From Rhyacophila brunnea (Eukaryota > Arthropoda > Insecta > Trichoptera > Rhyacophilidae), in assembly GCA_022495005.1 (NCBI GenBank), contig JAGYXB010001581.1:1-64000 (forward strand): a stretch of DNA of 64,000 nucleotides. The letters run 5' to 3'. The notes under the pieces are model-generated. The model was not told the DNA's origin and did not search any database. It saw nothing but the letters and a program-made list of their open reading frames with translations. The stretch's first letter is position 1. Every line of letters starts with the position of its first letter. Below, piece after piece: positions 44,871 to 55,268 of the stretch. A program made the position numbers and the translations under genes.

Positions 44871-46680
44871 TTAGTCACATTTAAATGGCTTTTCACCAGA
44901 ATGAGTCATCTTGTGTACTTTCATGGTGCCAGATGCTTTACACGAATAAATACAGAGGTCACATTTAAATGGCTTTACATCAGAATGTGTCATTTTGTGT
45001 ATTTTCATATCACAAAATCGAACACAAGAGTGACCACATTGGTCACAGTTAAATGGCTTTTCACCAGAATGTGTCATTTTGTGTAACTTCATCTTACTGG
45101 ATGTTATACAGGAGTAATTACATTGAGCACATTTAAATAGCTTTTCACCAGAATGAGTCATCTTGTGTACTTTCATGGTGCCAGATGCTATACACGAATA
45201 ATTACAGAGGTCACATTTAAATGGCTTTTCACCAGAATGTGTCATTTTGTGTATTTTCATATCACAAGATCGAGCACAAGAGTGACCACATTGGTCACAT
45301 TTAAATGGCTTTTCACCAGAATGAGTCATCTTGTGTACTTTCATGGTGCCAGATGCTATACACGAATAATTACAGAGGTCACATTTAAATGGCTTTTCAC
45401 CAGAATGTGTCATTTTGTGTATTTTCATATCACAAGATCGAGCACAAGAGTGACCACATTGGTCACAGTTAAATGGCTTTTCACCAGAATGTGTCATTTT
45501 GTGTATTTTTATATCACAAGATCGAACACAAGCGTGACCACATTGGTCACAGTTAAATGGCTTTTCACCAGAATGAGTAATTTTGTGTATTTTCATTGAC
45601 CCAGATTGTATACAAGAGTATTTACAGAGATCACATTTAAATGGCTTTTCACCAGAATGTGTCATTTTGTGTACTTTCATGGTGCCAGATGCTTTACACG
45701 AATAATTACAGAGGTCACATTTAAATGGCTTTTCACCAGAATGTGTCATTTTGTGTATTTTCATATCACAAGATCGAACACAAGCGTGACCACATTGGTC
45801 ACAGTTAAATGGCTTTTCACCAGAATGAGTCATTTTGTGTAACTTCATCTTACTGGATGTTATACAGGAGTAATTACATTGAGCACATTTAAATGGCTTT
45901 TCACCAGAATGAGTCATCTTGTGTACTTTCATGGTGCCAGATGCTTTACACGAATAATTACAGAGGTCACATTTAAATGCCTTTTCACCAGAATGAGTCA
46001 TTTTGTGTATTTTAATTCTATTAGTTCTACTTGAATAATTACATTGGTCACATTTAAATGGCTTTTCACCAGAATGAGTCATCTTGTGGAATTTTATCGC
46101 ACCGGATTGTATACAAGAGAAATCACATTGATCACATTTAAATGGCTTTTCACCAGAATGAGTCATCTTGTGTACTTTCATGGTACTAGATGCTATACAC
46201 GAATAATTACATTGGTCACATTTAAACGGTATTTTACCAGAATGAGACATTTTGTGCAATTTCATACTACTAGATACTATACAAGAGTATTCACATAGGT
46301 CACAGTTAAATAGCTTTTCACCAGAATGACGTGTCATTCTGTGCCCTTTCATGGTACCAGATCTTATACATGAGTAATTACATTCGTCACATTTAAATGG
46401 TTTTTCACCAGAATGAGTCATCTTGTGTACTTTCATAGTGCCAGATGCTATACACGAAAAATTACATTGGTCACATTTAAATTGCTTTTCACCAGAATGT
46501 GTCATTTTATGTAGTTTCATCTTACTAGATGTTATACAAGAGTAATTACACTGAGAACACTTATTTGGCCTTTCATCAGATTGATTTATTAGGTTGAGAT
46601 TTTTGATATTAGATCGAATTCCCATGTTATTTTCCGTTTTATTCGCTATTGATTTTTTATGCCACGCTTTGTGAAGCTTC
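44871..46680 (-). CDS. Twenty-finger C2H2 zinc-finger exon, 5' end in gap
   Basis: On the minus strand, KLHKAWHKKS emerges from the gap, followed by a spacer and 20 C2H2 fingers in 28-residue (84-bp) units of the form FKCDQCNYSC-x5-MKxHKMTHSGEK. Variable helix positions fall into a few recurring types (ASGTMK, TSSKMK, RSCDMK, QSGSMK). Finger 3 has one extra residue between the histidines (MTRH) and finger 7 is one residue short. The H-S-G-E-K-P linkers mark a sequence-specific DNA-binding protein, probably nuclear. The frame stops at 44871-44873, where FKCD is followed by TAA in place of CAA. One degraded finger remains beyond it. The acceptor and first degenerate finger are hidden in the gap. 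Confidence 0.85.
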
Positions 46681-46703
46681 NNNNNNNNNNNNNNNNNNNN
46701 NNN
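46681..46703. other. Assembly gap (23 N)
   Basis: The gap falls inside the finger exon. The paralogue at 55269 has roughly 300 more bases of exon before this point. The gap is followed directly by a MITE rather than exon, so its true length must be larger than 23 or the join is wrong. Confidence 0.9.
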
Positions 46704-46705
46704 AA

Positions 46706-47063
46706 GCCTCAATTACATTGAGCTTCTTTACGAGCTGTTTATTTGCGAATTTAAAAGCGGGCGATTCAGCTACTGCGATTTGATGATTACACAAAACTTT
46801 CCATTCGCTGAGAAGCCACAAGCCAGCGACTATTTTGACGGAAATTAGTTCGTTTTTTTACCGGGAGGTTGGTACTACTGCGCAGACCCAGTAAGCCCAC
46901 ACGCCGGCGTGTAGCGTGTAAAGTTGACCGGTTTTCAACTTTTCTCGGTAGAGTGTTTACAACGTGCTTATTAGCTTATTCGATGATTACACTGGGCGTC
47001 TTTACAGGCAGATTGTAAATTCGCCAATAAACAGCTCGTAAAGAAGCTCAATGTAATTGAGGC
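46706..47063. repeat. GCGTCAATTACATTGAGC foldback MITE, copy 3
   Basis: Ends GCCTCAATTACATTGAGC and its perfect complement enclose 358 bp with the CACACGCCGGCGTGTAG core. The left flank is cut by the gap, so the target duplication cannot be checked; the right flank is TTTAT. It lies in the intron between the first exon at 47318 and the finger exon. Confidence 0.88.
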
Positions 47064-47174
47064 TTTATTGAAGTCCAAAATGTCACGCAACTGTTTTATT
47101 TGCATCAATAAGAAATCACTTCAACTTAGAATAAACATTTTTTTACAGTGTTTAATAAGTTTGGAAAAACTAAC

Positions 47175-47318
47175 CTCAATAGTGCTGTTGGCATCGAAAG
47201 CATTCTCTTGCTTTATACAAATGTTTGTAACCGGATTATTTGGATGCATTGTTACACCAACCCATTGCTGCACTTCCGCATCATCTTCAAATGCATCTAG
47301 TTCACGTTTTATATCCAT
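47175..47318 (-). CDS. First coding exon of the minus-strand finger gene
   Basis: 48 codons beginning MDIKRELDAFEDDAEVQQW, with NICIKQENAFDANS near the end, then GAG|GTTAGT in phase 0. Nearly identical to the plus-strand exon at 53256, so the two genes are recent duplicates. Two SUMO-type motifs (I-K-R-E, I-K-Q-E). The most likely partner is the finger exon at 44871-46680. Confidence 0.8.
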
Positions 47319-47400
47319 TTTACGAAGTTTAATTGACGTAAATATGTCACAAGATACACGGTAAGTAGATTGACAGCTGACGTGACAATAGACAATTAGA
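47319..47400 (-). promoter_or_regulatory. Conserved leader upstream of the 47318 exon
   Basis: On the minus strand GTCTATTGTCACGTCAGC, GTCAATCTACTTACCG and CTTGTGACAT precede the ATG. The same strings in the same order precede the exon at 53256, and a fossil copy survives at 25683. Confidence 0.6.
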
Positions 47401-47511
47401 CATGCGTCGTTCTCGAACGAACGTATCTTTTAAAAATAATCTATAACCGGCAAACAAATCGGTCCCGTGTCACCTGGCGCTTATGTCGTTCGAGGCGAAC
47501 GAGATTCGCGA

Positions 47512-47779
47512 GAGTGCGCGCGCAGTATATAGGAAGAAACGTGGGTACGAAGGACACGCTGCCAGGCGAACTGAATATTTCGTTCCGTTGAACTAGAGTG
47601 CGCGCGCAGTATAGGAAGAAACGTGGGTGCGAAGGACACGCTGCCAGGCGAACTGAATATGTCGTTCAGGGCGAACGAGATACGCGAGAGTGCGCGCGCA
47701 GTATAGGAAGAAACGTGGGTGCGAAGGACACGCTGCCAGGCGAACTGAATATGTCGTTCGGGGCGAACGAGATACGCGA
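47512..47779 (+). repeat. Three tandem 92-bp GC-rich monomers
   Basis: Units begin GAGTGCGCGCGCAGTATA, with starts at 47512, 47596 and 47688; the last two are 92 bp and almost identical. A partial unit precedes. The first unit has TATATAGG where the others have TATAGG. Like the promoter monomers of some retrotransposon 5' leaders, they stand upstream of an ORF1-like frame. Whether they drive transcription is inference. Confidence 0.8.
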
Positions 47780-47857
47780 ACTCTGATAGTAATAATCAAC
47801 TGGATACAAATAATTCGATACGAATTACGATACAATAATTCGAACAAATTCGATACG

Positions 47858-48200
47858 AATTCCGCCACCTATCTTGAACGTCACAACGTCGCCATCTTGC
47901 TCCGCCACTTCCGCCGATTGATTTTAATACGAAGCTGCCACCTTCGTTGAAATAATTTCACCACCTCCGCCGACCCAGCCCGCCACCTTTGGATGCCACC
48001 GCCATTACCATCGCCCATCCAGAGGAAATTGATCCGAGTTCCGCCACCTTTCTCGAACGCCATAACTCCGCCATCTTGCTCCGCCACCACTACCGATTGA
48101 TTTCAATACAAAGCTGCCACCTTTGTTGAAATAATTCCACCACCTCCGCCATCTTTGGATGCTGTATCGCCGTTATCATCGCCCATCTGGAGGACATCTA
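47858..48200 (+). repeat. Two tandem CCGCCACC-rich units (about 170-180 bp)
   Basis: The block with TCCGCCACCTATCTTGAACG, CGCCATCTTGCTCCGCCAC and GAAGCTGCCACC recurs from about 48039 with TCCGCCACCTTTCTCGAACG and the same order of strings. It looks like part of the same repetitive leader as the 92-bp monomers. Confidence 0.7.
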
Positions 48201-48353
48201 GTGAAAATCTGCCGCCACTGATGGTCTTTCTTAAGATAATTATCGACGGCCGAGTGAATTAGAACTTCTCTGAAGCCTTCATAACGGCGAATAGAGCAGA
48301 CACATTCAGATATTGTTACCGATAGTACGCTGTAGTTCGATAAGCGTGTCAAG

Positions 48354-49031
48354 ATGAGCAAGATCCCCTCGCTTACCGGTTTACTGAACCCGGACTCACA
48401 TGCGCCGATCGATGACAACTTTAAAGCCGACCTGACGCAGATCCATGGGCTGAGGAGGAAGCTGAGAGCGGCAGATTTTGCCTACATCTACGGCTTTCTC
48501 TGCATCGCTTATGGGATCCCGCCACACGAGTCACTGCCAGATCTCCAAAAACAGAAAGATAAGCCAGAGAGAAAAAAGAAACCGAAATCAAACATGCAGA
48601 GAGTCTTGGAGGAAATCGAAGCCATCAAACTAGTTGCCTCTGATCACGCCGACACGGAGGACGACGCTTACTATGAGGACCTAGACATAGATGACTCCGA
48701 CTACTTTAACGACGAATCACAGACTACGGAAGCTGACAAACCCGCTCAGGCCCCTGCTGAGGCTACCGCCAAATCCCCGGCCTCAAGCGGCCCTTCAACA
48801 TCCACCGCCAAAACCACGACCAGCTCCGAAAAGATGGACACCACTCCAGCGGTGCCATCAATTCCCAGCACCAGTAAAGACATACCAAAAACATACGCAG
48901 CTGCAGCCAAAACAGATGCAGCCGCAGCCATGATCAAGAGGAGTGAGGACGTAGATTACTATAAAAGATTAAAAGCCGTCAACGTGTTAGTGATATCGTT
49001 GGCGTCATTACAATATGTTAATTGTCTAGAG
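48354..49031 (+). pseudogene. ORF1-like frame of a retroelement, 3'-truncated
   Basis: The ATG at 48354 follows the repetitive leader. The frame reads MSKIPSLTGLLNPDSH, a helical basic segment (LRRKLRAADFAYIYGFLCIA), a Lys/Glu-rich stretch, then long Ala-Pro-Ser-Thr low-complexity sequence with TYAAAAK. I do not recognise a domain. The composition and position resemble ORF1 or Gag proteins of insect retrotransposons. GC content is higher than in the surrounding DNA. The frame runs into the hAT end at 49032, so the rest is lost. A host gene is less likely because there is no splice structure. Confidence 0.5.
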
Positions 49032-49240
49032 CAGTTGTCGACAAACCGCGGCTCTTTGGCCCCTTGTGTGTGGCTCTGACACAAATGACTACGTACGGGT
49101 TAAAACAGTGAAAGATAGAACAGTCAAAATCTTTTCGAATATAACCAACCAAGGTTAGCAAGTCAAATTTTAAATGGATTTCAGATTTATCAATAGCAGT
49201 TGACGAGTCTTGTGACATAAATGATAGCATAGTTTTCATT
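49032..49240. mobile_element. hAT-type transposon end
   Basis: CAGTTGTCGACAAACCGCGG then CTCTTTGGCC...GTGTGGCTCT matches the widespread hAT terminal pattern (CAGTGGTCGGCAAACYGCGG...GTGGCTCT). No opposite end was found downstream. The minus-strand frame over 49239-49018 shows no convincing transposase motif. The right border is a guess. Confidence 0.55.
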
Positions 49241-50159
49241 TTTGTACGATTTATTTCATCTACTAATTAATTCTACTAATTCTACTAATTTATTCAAAAC
49301 CAACGTTCCAAATTAACCTAACATCTCAATAAATCAGTCTAATCATCACTGGCGACTCATAGTAATTATACCTAATCGTTGAAAGAGTTGAATAATTTCC
49401 TTTCACGGCTATTGAAACATTCTAATTCCATTTCCAAAACGAATACCTTCGCACATCCGATGCAACAACGTGACAAGTGCTAAAAAAATCAAAAATGAGA
49501 TTATTGTCAGAAAACATGCCTAATAGGTCTCCGCACCTTTGGGTCTATTATATTCTATACTTATCGACCGCTAAAGTGATAAAGTGATATATATTATCAA
49601 ACTTATGGTAGGATTTTATGAAGGTATAAGCACTTATTGTAACAATTACAATAAGTTGGTTGTAATTATTGCAATAAGTGCTATAATTTAAAAGCAGCGA
49701 GAGAGGTTCAGTTGAAATATAATATAGCGAATGAATAAAACAATTTTAACTACACTAACCATTATTGTTATTAATAATTATATTCCATTTAGTATGTCAT
49801 AAATGAAGCTGTAATTAAATCCTAGTGCAACAATGATATAATTGAGGGTGTATTTGACCAAAAAAAATAATTGAATGCAATATTTTTTTAGACAAAAACC
49901 TTTAAATATTTCGAAATAGAAGGTATAGACAATGATAGACTCACGTAAAGATCCTAAAATCATAAAACCAAGTGACTATCAAGTTCACAACCTTTAAATG
50001 CTTCTCCTGAACAAAAGTGTGATTGCACTTATGACGTTATTGCACCGGTTGTGCGAATGATTCTTACGGAAATATACACAAATGTCAACTGAATTTATAA
50101 AACAATTTATTGATTTGAATATCAGTTAATCGATACTTTCGTGAACAAAAAAAACTCAC
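49241..50159. other. Non-coding, one hairpin
   Basis: Apart from a hairpin at about 49628-49682 (AGCACTTATTGTAACAATTA paired with TAATTATTGCAATAAGTGCT) nothing is recognised. It is presumably intron downstream of the 50306 first exon. Confidence 0.5.
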
Positions 50160-50306
50160 CTCAAAAATGCTTTTAAAAGCGTCGGCGTCCTCTTGTTTCA
50201 GAGAAGTATCGAAGCCAGGGCCGTTTAAATTATCCATAGGTGGATCAAACCATTGTCCTGTGTCCACATCAGATTCGCTGCCTTCTAGTTCACGTTTATC
50301 GTCCAT
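50160..50306 (-). CDS. Family first exon (MDDKRELEG type)
   Basis: 49 codons starting MDDKRELEGSESDVDTGQW, with DTSLKQEDADAFKSIFE at the end and GAG|GTGAGT as donor in phase 0. Equivalent to the other first exons. It lacks its own second exon nearby and points toward 47318 and the finger exon, so it may be an alternative first exon of that gene or the start of a broken copy. Confidence 0.72.
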
Positions 50307-52246
50307 CTTGCGGAAATATTCAAAAAAGGACAATAATAATTACTATGTATGACGTGCGACGAAGAGCACCCAAAGATAATATAGGTAAGCAAGGCATTGT
50401 GGTCAGTGTTGCTATCTTTTTATTACCTAAATAAAAGTGCGTTCCAGTGATGTTTCCAACGGTTTGGCCATATACGATATACGTACAAATTGTATGTAGA
50501 AAGTAGACCGACAACAGTTTGAGATTTGACGTTTCTTCCTTTCAATTAAAGCATTCTCGGACCGTCAGAAATGGTTTGGTATGAAACGTTAAACCACTTC
50601 TGACGATCCATAGACTTATATGACGATATGTAAAAAGCCCAGACAGGAACCTAACTTAAAATTATACTTAGTATTTTTTTTATTATATTCCGTATCTGTC
50701 ATTTTCTCGGCATGTTGCGTTACTTATGAACATTATAATATTTTATGGATTACAAAAAAAATAGATGATAAGCATTCTTCGGCATTTATATATCATGAGA
50801 TGTTCATATTAATAGTTTAGACATTTACACCATAACTTGAATTAGGTATATTGTATCTTAATAATCAATACTTACATATTATTATTATTCATGCAAACAA
50901 GAAACTGCGTTTGTCCTTATTATCCCAAAATTCCAGCCATATTTTCTATGCAGAGTTCGTTTTATTATCATTAGGTACCTAGAGTCTGTATTCTATAAAC
51001 TGACGTACACGTCATACGGAAAGCATTGTCCCGTCGCGTTCAACTGTTGCATGTATTCAATGGAAGGGAACGAGATGGATTCTGAAGCGGGGTGGAAACC
51101 GGCAAGCCAGCTTATAGAAGACAGAATCTACCTACCTTAATTATTATGTGAGACCAATGATTTATTTTCATTTTATTTATATTTTATAACGGAGATTTTA
51201 AACTAAAAACTGTGTTAAATAAACCCGGAATGATCAGGTTTTATATTACCTAACGAATTTTATCAATAATTATTATTGATTATGTTCGATTGTCGTTAAG
51301 TCACAATATCATTTCGACATGAAAATAATCAAACATGTGGGCGATTATGAAAAGCTTTGGGCAAACGTAATTTTTTTTTATTTAAAAAAGACACGTTGAG
51401 CACATAACAAATTATTAATTCATGAAGTTCACAACATGACATTTAGAATAAAAATGACAAGTAAATAAACTAGAGAAAAAAAATAATTGATAAAAAAAGT
51501 AATAAAAAAAATACAAATTAAACAATAAAATAGAAATTAAAAAACAGAATAAGTACATAATGCATCGCTAAAAATGTCTACATCTCTAGGGAGTGCATTG
51601 ACCAGCCGCACAGCCCTCGCTATTGGTGCCTAAATAATTAAACATTTGTCATATAAACCTTATGAATCAACTAAATGGCTATATAGTCGTGAAGCATTAT
51701 TTATATTTTGTACATTTAAAATAAATTAATAGAACAGCTGTTAAATTTGTGTTATTGTAGACGACGAGCTATATGAGGTTAGAATTTCATAACAAGTTAA
51801 CATTTCAATAAACGTGTTGCTGTTTTAGAGTAAAATAAGTTTTTGAATTAATTTAAGTACTGGCAACACTAATTAATTAGTCGTCAGAAAAGCGTTCCCA
51901 AAGACATTCTGCCAAATGGTCCAAAATCAAAAAAAAATCAAACCACCCGGTTTGATTCGTTCGATTCAGTAATGGTACGAACCTAGCGATTTTGAATTGC
52001 TTGGAAAGTTTACCATTCAATGAATGTGTTGCTGTATATAGACAACTGTATTATTAAATTAATTTTAAGTAGGTTCCTACTGGAAAAACTGATTAGTCGT
52101 CGGACACGCAACATCGTAAAAAATCTATCAAATCGTTCAAATCCAACCGTCCGACTTCATTTGTTAGGTTTGAAATACTATAAAACATATACATAATACG
52201 TTCTACAATAGGTAATTGTTATTAATAATTTATATGGAAAATTAAC
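50307..52246. other. Intergenic or intronic DNA
   Basis: AT-rich. From about 51710 it aligns with the intron at 20500-20870. An internal tandem duplication places GTGTTGCTGTTTTAGAG (about 51810) and a related GTGTTGCTGTATATAGAC (about 52025) 200 bp apart. No gene seen in 50520-51700. Confidence 0.5.
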
Positions 52247-52390
52247 CTCAAAAATGCACGTGGGATGGTCATCAGTATCCTGCTTTATATTAGTATTGGC
52301 GTCTGGTTTGCTTGTATGTATCACATTAAAGCAATAATTATGATCTTTTATATACGATTCGAGATCAAATATATCGCGTTTTACGTCCAT
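52247..52390 (-). CDS. Family first exon, uninterrupted paralogue of the split exon
   Basis: 48 codons: MDVKRDIFDLESYIKDHNYC onward to HPTCIFE, donor GAG|GTTAAT, phase 0. It is the closest relative of the exon disrupted at 20872-24760 and supplies the empty-site reference for the transposon. The motif N-I-K-Q-D replaces the usual K-Q-E. No matching second exon found immediately downstream on the minus strand. Confidence 0.75.
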
Positions 52391-53255
52391 TTTGCGTGTT
52401 TGAATAATTGAGAATAAGCTAACGATTATCGGGAGAGAACACTATTATTTTGGCAGCCGTGAAATGACAATATGCCGCAGTGTTGCCATCCTTTTGTCAC
52501 TGAATAATTTATAAAGTACGCGGTCCAAGAAAAAGAGCGCGTTGTCATTTATTAGCTATGACGTGCTATAATATTATTATATTAATTGATAATTTACCGA
52601 GACCCTTTTTATTTAGATAACTCTCCCGACCCAAAATTTTTACCTACCGGTGAATTTAAAAAAAATCCATGTTAAATAACAGCCAATAATTGCTTTAGTT
52701 ACCACTTTTGAATACTTTTTTTTCTTTTAAGATAGATTTTATGTAGGAAGTAGGTAGTTAATAATTATACTAGGTACCTATATAATTATTATTGTTATAT
52801 TAAAATAAGATAAGTAGTAAAATGATCTCATATTTGACCAGACTTTTTATACTGTGCATTTTATTAATTTGCAAGGATAATATGGTGAATAGGTACCTAC
52901 CTATTACCTTTTTCGGTTAAGTTTAATGCCGACAATTTTTGTCGTGATGCATATTGACATGTCATATAGACACCTATACTATTCAAACACTGAGTGACAT
53001 TCAAATAATTATATATGGTACCTACAATTAATAATATAACTTATCTATGATGCAATGTTTTTTTTAAGAATTTAGTCAACAGACGTAGGTACATAATAAT
53101 TATTAACCTCGACTGTTTAGTTATTGCAGTCGCAATGCAGACGCTTTGTCTATGGCCGAGAGATTAATTATTTTAGCCAATAATTGTCTATTGTCACGTC
53201 TGACAACCTACTTACCGACTCTTGTAATATTATTGCGTTAATAAAACTTCGTATA
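52391..53255. promoter_or_regulatory. Head-to-head intergenic region of two family genes
   Basis: 865 bp separate the minus-strand ATG at 52390 from the plus-strand ATG at 53256. The left 170 bp match 24761-24935. The right 90 bp match the leaders at 47319-47400 and 25683-25761 (GTCACGTCTGACAACC then CTACTTACCGACTC). Thus two different conserved leaders face each other, and a shared promoter region is plausible. Confidence 0.5.
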
Positions 53256-53390
53256 ATGGATGTAAAACGCGAACTAGACGATGCGGAAGTGCAGCAACGC
53301 CTTCATGTCACAACAATGCATCCAAACAATCCGGTTACAAACGTTTGCATAAAGCAGGAGAATGCTTTCGATGCCAACAGCATTATTGAG
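53256..53390 (+). CDS. Exon 1 of an intact three-exon zinc-finger gene
   Basis: 45 codons beginning MDVKRELDDAEVQQRLHVTT, with NVCIKQENAFDANS before GAG|GTTAGG. Phase 0. ATG 53256 is preferred over the upstream in-frame ATG at 53184 because all paralogues start here and the upstream bases match their non-coding leaders. Joins 53766 and 55269 to give 482 residues. Confidence 0.82.
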
Positions 53391-53765
53391 GTTAGGTGTT
53401 CCAAACTTATTTATCATTGTAAGATTGTGTTCATTCTTCGTTAAAGTGGTTTCTTACTGATGCAAATATAAACAATGTATAATAACAACGATGTATAATA
53501 AATTATACATCGTTGTATTGACACTTCATATCGATGATTTGACTAGTTACCTTCCGACCTATAGGTTCTGCGTCTGCATGGCTGCTGGTTAACTAGGTAC
53601 TTTATTCATCTGAAGATAGCTGTTGAACGTTTATTAATAATAGCTCGACAGTATTGAACTGTGGAATAGGTCACATACAGTAACGTCCATGTGTTTGTGC
53701 TCAACGCATAATAATAATATAGGTGTAAACACGTGTTATAAAATACTTTTTGTCTTGTTTTTCAG

Positions 53766-53897
53766 AGCCCTGTAACCAGCCTTGCTGATATTAAAACTGA
53801 AATTGATCCTCTCCGAGTTGATTTCAAAGAAGAATTTGTCGAAGACAGTGATCCGCAACCTAGTTGCTCATATTCAAAATACGAGCCAATAAATCAG
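53766..53897 (+). CDS. Exon 2 of the three-exon zinc-finger gene
   Basis: TTTTTCAG precedes 44 codons ending CAG|GTGCTT, phase 0. Peptide: SPVTSLADIKTEIDPLRVDF, KEEFVEDSD and PQPSCSYSKYEPINQ. It combines the I-K-T-E segment of X exons with the V-D-F-K-E-E and CSYS end of Y exons, which suggests that X and Y derive from one ancestral exon. Confidence 0.8.
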
Positions 53898-55268
53898 GTG
53901 CTTACCCACTTATACAATATTTTATTATTATTTTTAATCGGTTCATATTGTATAATATACATCGTGCTTGTATGTGAACATGTCTATTAGTCACCGTTAT
54001 TAATATTTCATTTCAAAGTGTACTTTGCAAGAATATATTTTTGAATTTAACGTAACGGACAATAAGGTATGTTTAATGATTGGATTTTAAACTCCTTTTG
54101 TACCTTGTTTTAGTATACCTACTAGATTTGTGAAAAGGACTGCCTGTTATTTATTAGTACCTACCTATATTGGTATATTATTATTCACATTCATTAAGTG
54201 GGTCGAGTAAATTCGTTGCATATTGAATCCCGGTGCTGTGAGTATCTACAATGATGTTTTGCTATGTACACTTATTAGTTTGGAGCAATGTTTCGTGTCA
54301 GTTATTTGGTATTCTTGTTTAAAGTGGAGAAAGCAACGAATTACGTAATAATGTTTGATGTGAAACATGATTCAATCATGTAAGTGCTCTTTTAGATAAA
54401 TGTTATAATAACTAGTATGTGTGTGTACTATGCTGTTGCCATGCGTTACAGACAGATAAATCAAGACAAATATATTATAATGTATTTGAACATCTCTGTA
54501 ATTATCCATACGCTCAAAGGTTTATGAGTTGTATTGTGGAGTACATTTACAAACTAAAGCACTCGGAATGGTAGATACGTGGTATAGCGAAAAAGTATCT
54601 AATTTAACTGTGTAATGATTATAATAATATATTTGTACCACGAAATGACTATGCTATTACGGTTTTGCTCGTTAGGTACATTTTTTTCTTGACTAATTTT
54701 ATGTTAGGTGGGTACATAGTCTTTGTCAATTTTTACATTTCGAAACCTCTATGGAGATTATTATTTTTAATGTAGGACAACAATTTTTTTGATATAATAT
54801 TCAGGGTTTCATAAACTTTTCATGCGAAGAACACTGCAAATCCTAATTTTTTAATGTCTTACTACCTTGCCTCTTAGATAAATAGTACATTATCATAAAA
54901 AAGAATTATATACTTTTAGTAATTATTTTTTAAGCATAACATAAAAATAAAAGTAAATGAAGTTATTAATGACTTGGGTGATTTTGGGTATTGGTTTGCA
55001 AATCTTGATATCTATCACAATATTAGAAAGTTAAATTCTTATATTTGGTGTAGCACGGAGCCTATTCCTGAACCTTGAGTTCGTTGTAGCATAAGATAAT
55101 CCTGCTTTGCATAAATTTGTCGTAGTAAACGGAAGTAAAACAATAATAGCTTATTTTGACTTTTGATAGATTCACCCAGATTTTATTTTTAAACGATTGT
55201 TATACTCTGATATACCTACCCATGTCGTTTGTCTTCATGTTAATATGCAATAATCTACGTTATTTTAG

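Noticed and set aside
44901..46298. Plus-strand open frames of up to 148 codons with repeated WLFTRM peptides
   Set aside because: They are antisense shadows of the periodic zinc-finger array on the minus strand.
45140..46600. Regular 84-bp repeats that could suggest a CRISPR-like array
   Set aside because: The repeats encode C2H2 fingers in one frame and there are no unique spacers; the DNA is eukaryotic.
47598..47950. Arg-rich open frames across the 92-bp monomers
   Set aside because: They arise from the repeat period and GC content and have no start context or homology I recognise.
49018..49239. Minus-strand 73-codon frame as a hAT transposase tail
   Set aside because: No conserved hAT dimerisation or catalytic motif is visible; only the terminal sequence supports a hAT element.
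53485..53516. 32-bp palindrome ACAACGATGTATAAT...ATTATACATCGTTGT
   Set aside because: Short intronic hairpin without flanking duplication; not enough to call an element or a regulatory site.
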